From NCBI RefSeq assembly GCF_001429765.1, contig NZ_LMJB01000005.1:436549-500548 (forward strand): 64,000 nt of DNA. The letters run 5' to 3'. The stretch is from Flavobacterium sp. Root901. GTDB lineage: Bacteria > Bacteroidota > Bacteroidia > Flavobacteriales > Flavobacteriaceae. The notes beneath the pieces are model-generated. The model ran no database searches. It worked only from the letters and a program-made list of their open reading frames with translations, and was not told the origin of the DNA. The position numbers and the translations under genes were made by a program. Below are positions 60,556-64,000 of the stretch, piece after piece. Within the stretch, counting starts at the first letter, position 1; each line of letters begins with the position of its first letter.

Positions 60556-61329
60556 ATGGCCTTTAATTCAAAAAATCCTTTTTTAAGTAACAAGCGTTTT
60601 TCATCAAATGCTGTTTCAAGAGCTGAAGAAGTACACGAAGCAAAGATTATTGATTACAATCAGGAAATGACTTTGTCTGGTACAATTAATAAAACAGCTA
60701 TTCTATTTTTAATTTTATGCGGCGCTGCTATGGTAACATGGTGGATGGCTTTTAACGGAATCAACATTATGCTGCCAGCTATTGGAGGTGCAATTGTTGG
60801 ATTTGTTCTTGTTTTAATTTCTGCATTTAAACCACAATTATCACCGTATCTTGCTCCGGGTTATGCCTTATTTGAAGGATTATTCATTGGAGGAATCTCA
60901 GCTATTTTTGAAGCCATGTATCCTGGAATCGTAATAAACGCGGTTGGAGCTACATTGGTTACCTTCTTAGTTTGTTTAGGTTTATATAAATTTAAAATTG
61001 TAAAAGTTACTGAACAATTCAAATCAGTTGTAATTGCTGCTACTCTTGCTATTGCTACATATTATCTAATTTCATGGATTGCTTCTTTAATTTTTAATTT
61101 TACTCCGGTTCATTACGGAAACTCTATGATGAGTATCGGAATTAGCGTTTTTGTAATTATAATTGCGGCTCTGAATTTATTTTTAGATTTCGACCTTATT
61201 GAAAAAGGTGTTCAGGAAAGAATGCCGAAATTCATGGAATGGTATGGTGCAATGGGATTAATGATTACATTAGTTTGGTTGTATATCGAATTTTTAAGAT
61301 TATTATCTAAATTGTCAAGTAAGAATTAA
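60556..61329 (+). CDS. Bax inhibitor-1 / YccA family membrane protein
   Basis: A 257-residue protein with a hydrophilic N-terminus of about 50 residues and seven membrane helices. The family run 'GYALFEGLFIGGISAIFEAMYPGIVINAVGATLVTFLVCLGLY' and the final 'DFDLIEKGVQERMPKFMEWYGAMGLMITLVWLYIEFLRLL' are clear; aspartates in the latter correspond to the pH-sensing pair of calcium-leak members such as BsYetJ. The subtype with the long N-terminus is the usual one in Bacteroidota. It is monocistronic, between two terminators. Its physiological role is unsettled. Confidence 0.9.
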   Translation: MAFNSKNPFLSNKRFSSNAVSRAEEVHEAKIIDYNQEMTLSGTINKTAILFLILCGAAMVTWWMAFNGINIMLPAIGGAIVGFVLVLISAFKPQLSPYLAPGYALFEGLFIGGISAIFEAMYPGIVINAVGATLVTFLVCLGLYKFKIVKVTEQFKSVVIAATLAIATYYLISWIASLIFNFTPVHYGNSMMSIGISVFVIIIAALNLFLDFDLIEKGVQERMPKFMEWYGAMGLMITLVWLYIEFLRLLSKLSSKN

Positions 61330-61350
61330 AATTTTCTTTACCAAAATATT

Positions 61351-61384
61351 AAAAGCCTTTTTGAAATTCAAAAAGGCTTTTTTT
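61351..61384 (+). terminator. Terminator after the Bax-inhibitor-1 gene
   Basis: AAAAGCCTTTTTG pairs with CAAAAAGGCTTTT, followed by three more T residues. Confidence 0.9.
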
Positions 61385-61575
61385 ATACCCATATTCTAAT
61401 AATTAGTTTCCATGTTCAAATCATAAATCAGCACAAAACAATCTTTTTCTTACAAAAATTAATTTTTCACAAAAATATATTTAAAAGTTATAAAAACTAG
61501 AATTTTATAAACACTCTATCTTTTACCTCTTTATAACATCAATAAAATTAGGCATTCACCAAAAATATTTTAACA

Positions 61576-61608
61576 TGTAATAAATTACAATTAATGCAAT
61601 AAATTACA
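61576..61608. promoter_or_regulatory. Tandem palindromic operators upstream of the pectate lyase
   Basis: TGTAATAAATTACA (61576-61589) and TGCAATAAATTACA (61595-61608), centres 19 bp apart, in a 456-bp gap that otherwise holds only a terminator and A/T-rich DNA. Confidence 0.55.
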
Positions 61609-61695
61609 TTTTAACTAATATAATATAAATATTTTTTCAAAATATGTTTTTTTAATACAAAATAAATAAGAATATCGAAATTTTATATAATTTCG

Positions 61696-61709
61696 TGTAA
61701 TCGATTACA
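61696..61709. promoter_or_regulatory. Third palindromic operator upstream of the pectate lyase
   Basis: TGTAATCGATTACA is a perfect palindrome, the same arms as the 61576 site but with a CG centre. It lies 77 bp before the ATG. Confidence 0.6.
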
Positions 61710-61785
61710 ATAATTTAATACTTGTTTTAATCGATACTCACAAAAAACCACAAAACTTATTTATTAATGTCTAACTTAAACAATT

Positions 61786-64000
61786 ATGAAAAAAAACTTA
61801 CTTTTTCTTGCAATGTTTTTTATTGCTGTACAAACATGGTCACAGCAAATTACTGAAGCAGGGGGATGGCTTGAATCTGTATTTGTAAAATGGCAGCCCG
61901 TAAGCAATGCACAAACGTATAATGTATATTTTACAGGAGAAGGGATTGTCGACAGAAAAATTGACAACCAACTTATTAGAAGCTATGGGAGTTATTTTCG
62001 TGCAGATATTCCGGGTTTAAAAGCCGGATCTTATTCTGTAAAAATTAAACCTGTAATCTCCGGTGCAGAAGGAACAGGAACTGCAACCGGCTTACTAACG
62101 GTTAAGGCACATGACCGATCCGGATTTGCGTTTTCTAATTCTCGCGTTCCGGGTGCTTATAATGCTGACGGAACTCCGAAAAGCAATGCTGTTATTATCT
62201 ACGTAACAGAACAAACTAAAAACACGGTTTCTCTTGATGTAACGGGAGCAACTACAAATCCTTGTGTGGGTTTACAGACGATTCTTGACGGTTACAAAAA
62301 AGGTAAAGATTCAAGACCTTATATTATTCGTGTAGTGGGTCAGGTTACTGATTTATCTTATATGATGAGTGGCGATATTGTTATTGAAAATGCTAAAAAT
62401 GCTTCGGTTTATCTTACGCTGGAAGGAATAGGAAATGATGCTGTAGCAGATGGATGGGGAATCAGAATTAAAAATGCCTCAAACATCGAAATACGAAATA
62501 TCGGAACAATGAACTGCGACAGCGGCGAAGGCGATAATATTGGTTTACAGCAAGATAACGACTATGTATGGGTGCACAACTGCGACTTTTTCTATGGAAA
62601 TGCAGGAAGCGACGCTGACCAGATAAAAGGTGACGGAGCTCTGGATTGCAAAAAATCAACTTATATTACTTTTTCATACAATCACTTTTGGGATTCAGGA
62701 AAATGTAATCTGTTAGGTTTAAGCGAAGGAACAACACAAGGTTTATACATCACGTACCATCATAACTGGTATGACCATTCCGATTCACGTCATCCGCGTG
62801 TACGTTATTATTCTGCTCATGTTTACAATAATTATTATGATGGAAATTCAAAATACGGAGCAGGATCGACACTTGGATCATCTGTGTTTGTAGAAGCAAA
62901 TTATTTTAGAAACTGTAAATATCCAATGCTTACCTCTATGCAGGGAACGGATGTATATAACGGAGCTACAGGAACTTTCTCTAGTGAAGACGGAGGAACT
63001 ATTAAAGCTTTCAATAATACAATGAGCGGTCAGACTCGTTTTGTCTCTTACAATGCTTCAACAAATCCAGTTGAATTTGATGCTTATGTGGCGTCTACCA
63101 GAAATGAAACCATAAGCAGCAGCATCACATCAAAAAAAGGCGCAAAAACATATAATAATTTTGATACCAATTCAAGTATAATGTATTCATACACGCCGGA
63201 CAGCCCTGAAACAGCAAGAACAAATGTAATGCAATACGCAGGACGTGTTTCTGGCGGGGACTTTCAATGGACATTCAACAATGGAGTTGACGACACTGCC
63301 GATGCAGTAAACACTGGATTGAAATCGGCATTGACTAACTATCAGACTACATTGGTATATGTTCAGGGCGGTACAAATCCACCAGCCGGAAACCAGACTT
63401 TAACTTCAACTTCAAATAATAATCAAACCGTTACGAGTGGAACTGCCATTGGAACTATTGTTTTTACCTGGGGAGGAGACGCAGCAGATGCAGCCGTTAC
63501 AGGTTTGCCAGCATCTGGTTTAACTTTTGTTAAAAATACAGCTGCAAAAACAATTACAATTACAGGAACTCCAACTGCAACAGTAAATTATTCAATTGCT
63601 ACATCAGGAACTGCAGGATCTCCTGCAACTGGCTCAGGAACTATTACCGTAAATGCGGCAGGAACTCAAACCTTAACATCAACAAATAATAACAGCCAAA
63701 CCGTAACCAGCGGAGCTGCCATTAACTCAATTGTATTTACTTGGGGAGGAACTGCAACTGATGCCACTGTAACTGGTTTGCCAACTTCTGGATTAACTTT
63801 TGTAAAAAATACATCGGCTAAAACAATAACTATTTCGGGAACTCCAACTGCGACGGTTTCTTATTCAGTTACAACTATCGGAACAGGAACTGCAGCAACT
63901 GGATCTGGAACAATTACGGTAAATACAAGCAATCCGTCTGCAAGCGAAATACACAATTTTACAACTTCTGGAAAAACAAGTTCTTTCTATAGCATTAGCG
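61786..64000 (+). CDS. Secreted pectate lyase, PL1 family (cut by window edge)
   Basis: The frame opens at ATG 61786 and continues without a stop to the window end, 738 codons. A signal peptide (about 1-19, 'MKKNLLFLAMFFIAVQTWS') is followed by a fibronectin-III-like domain (about 20-100). The PL1 beta-helix occupies about 120-520. Its motifs include 'VWVHNCDFFYG', 'GDGALDCKKSTYITFSYNHF' with calcium aspartates, and 'HSDSRHPRVR' with R335 or R338 as the likely catalytic base. PL1 enzymes cut polygalacturonate by beta-elimination. Two repeats of about 91 residues follow, then the start of a further domain. It may end in a type IX secretion signal outside the window. Confidence 0.88.
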   Translation, partial: MKKNLLFLAMFFIAVQTWSQQITEAGGWLESVFVKWQPVSNAQTYNVYFTGEGIVDRKIDNQLIRSYGSYFRADIPGLKAGSYSVKIKPVISGAEGTGTATGLLTVKAHDRSGFAFSNSRVPGAYNADGTPKSNAVIIYVTEQTKNTVSLDVTGATTNPCVGLQTILDGYKKGKDSRPYIIRVVGQVTDLSYMMSGDIVIENAKNASVYLTLEGIGNDAVADGWGIRIKNASNIEIRNIGTMNCDSGEGDNIGLQQDNDYVWVHNCDFFYGNAGSDADQIKGDGALDCKKSTYITFSYNHFWDSGKCNLLGLSEGTTQGLYITYHHNWYDHSDSRHPRVRYYSAHVYNNYYDGNSKYGAGSTLGSSVFVEANYFRNCKYPMLTSMQGTDVYNGATGTFSSEDGGTIKAFNNTMSGQTRFVSYNASTNPVEFDAYVASTRNETISSSITSKKGAKTYNNFDTNSSIMYSYTPDSPETARTNVMQYAGRVSGGDFQWTFNNGVDDTADAVNTGLKSALTNYQTTLVYVQGGTNPPAGNQTLTSTSNNNQTVTSGTAIGTIVFTWGGDAADAAVTGLPASGLTFVKNTAAKTITITGTPTATVNYSIATSGTAGSPATGSGTITVNAAGTQTLTSTNNNSQTVTSGAAINSIVFTWGGTATDATVTGLPTSGLTFVKNTSAKTITISGTPTATVSYSVTTIGTGTAATGSGTITVNTSNPSASEIHNFTTSGKTSSFYSIS
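63391..63930 (+). repeat. Two tandem ~91-residue Ig-like repeats within the pectate lyase
   Basis: The two units share phrases such as 'QTVTSG.AI..IVFTWGG', 'VTGLP.SGLTFVKNT.AKTITI' and 'GTPTATV.YS', at a period of about 273 nt. They read as Ig-like spacer domains between the lyase and the C-terminal domain. Confidence 0.7.

Noticed and set aside
61776..61967. Antisense open frame over the start of the pectate lyase
   Set aside because: It lies opposite a clear signal peptide and FnIII-like domain and has no recognisable product. The real gene is on the plus strand and is simply open to the window end.

Overview
The window looks like chromosome of a Flavobacterium-type member of the Bacteroidota. 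This rests on the low GC content, the lack of Shine-Dalgarno sites, repeated matches to the Bacteroidota promoter (TTG, about 20 bp, then TAnnTTTG), TonB-dependent receptors with an N-terminal carboxypeptidase-like domain, OmpA/PKD-style secreted proteins, a short NuoG, and gene neighbourhoods typical of flavobacteria. No phage, insertion sequence, CRISPR array or rRNA was seen. Both ends cut a gene: a DUF4178 protein on the left and a pectate lyase on the right.

Layout. 1-7.0 kb: a SpeD-type S-adenosylmethionine decarboxylase with a DUF4178 partner, an unknown lipoprotein, tRNA-Ser(GGA), a LysR regulator divergent from an MFS exporter, then asparaginase, a PlsC-like acyltransferase and TatD. 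7.0-15.1 kb: the most unusual region. An ECF sigma factor and a membrane-anchored TPR anti-sigma candidate diverge from a small membrane protein, a lipoprotein, a PKD/beta-barrel protein, an exported TPR-CHAT (caspase-like) protein with a C-terminal membrane anchor, and an overlapping retropepsin-like protease. Three copies of a two-part promoter motif, which I read as the sigma factor's own target, precede the small membrane protein and the lipoprotein. 15.2-23.4 kb: an RND efflux operon (permease, adaptor, TolC-like) with its TetR regulator, then YceI and a polyprenyl synthase. A 28-bp operator, GGAAACT-N14-AGTTTCC, occurs three times. At two promoters (TetR and yceI) it sits exactly 4 bp from the -7 box.

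23.7-30.8 kb: a trehalose locus with a GH37 trehalase carrying a fungal-neutral-trehalase-like calcium loop, an MFS transporter, a TonB-dependent receptor without SusD, and a divergent LacI regulator with two operators 21 bp apart. 30.9-36.6 kb: unknown small genes, an outer-membrane protein, and 2-oxoglutarate dehydrogenase E1/E2 (sucA, sucB). 36.8-42.8 kb: a ferric-siderophore receptor, DUF3325 and DUF3649 proteins and two PepSY membrane reductase-like proteins, with a Fur-like palindrome in front. 42.8-46.8 kb: a MORN-repeat exported protein, a TlpA-like thiol protein, aspS and a cold-shock protein. 47.0-60.4 kb: all fourteen complex I genes, nuoA to nuoN. 60.6-64 kb: a Bax-inhibitor-1 family protein, then a secreted PL1 pectate lyase with three palindromic operator candidates upstream.

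A second theme is repeat architecture. Several gaps between co-directional genes inside operons (permease/adaptor, sucA/sucB, nuoA/B, nuoD/E, nuoF/G, nuoH/I) hold direct repeats of about 7 nt on one side and their reverse complement on the other, so each could form a long hairpin. The heptamer differs from gap to gap while the architecture stays the same. I do not know a description of this class.
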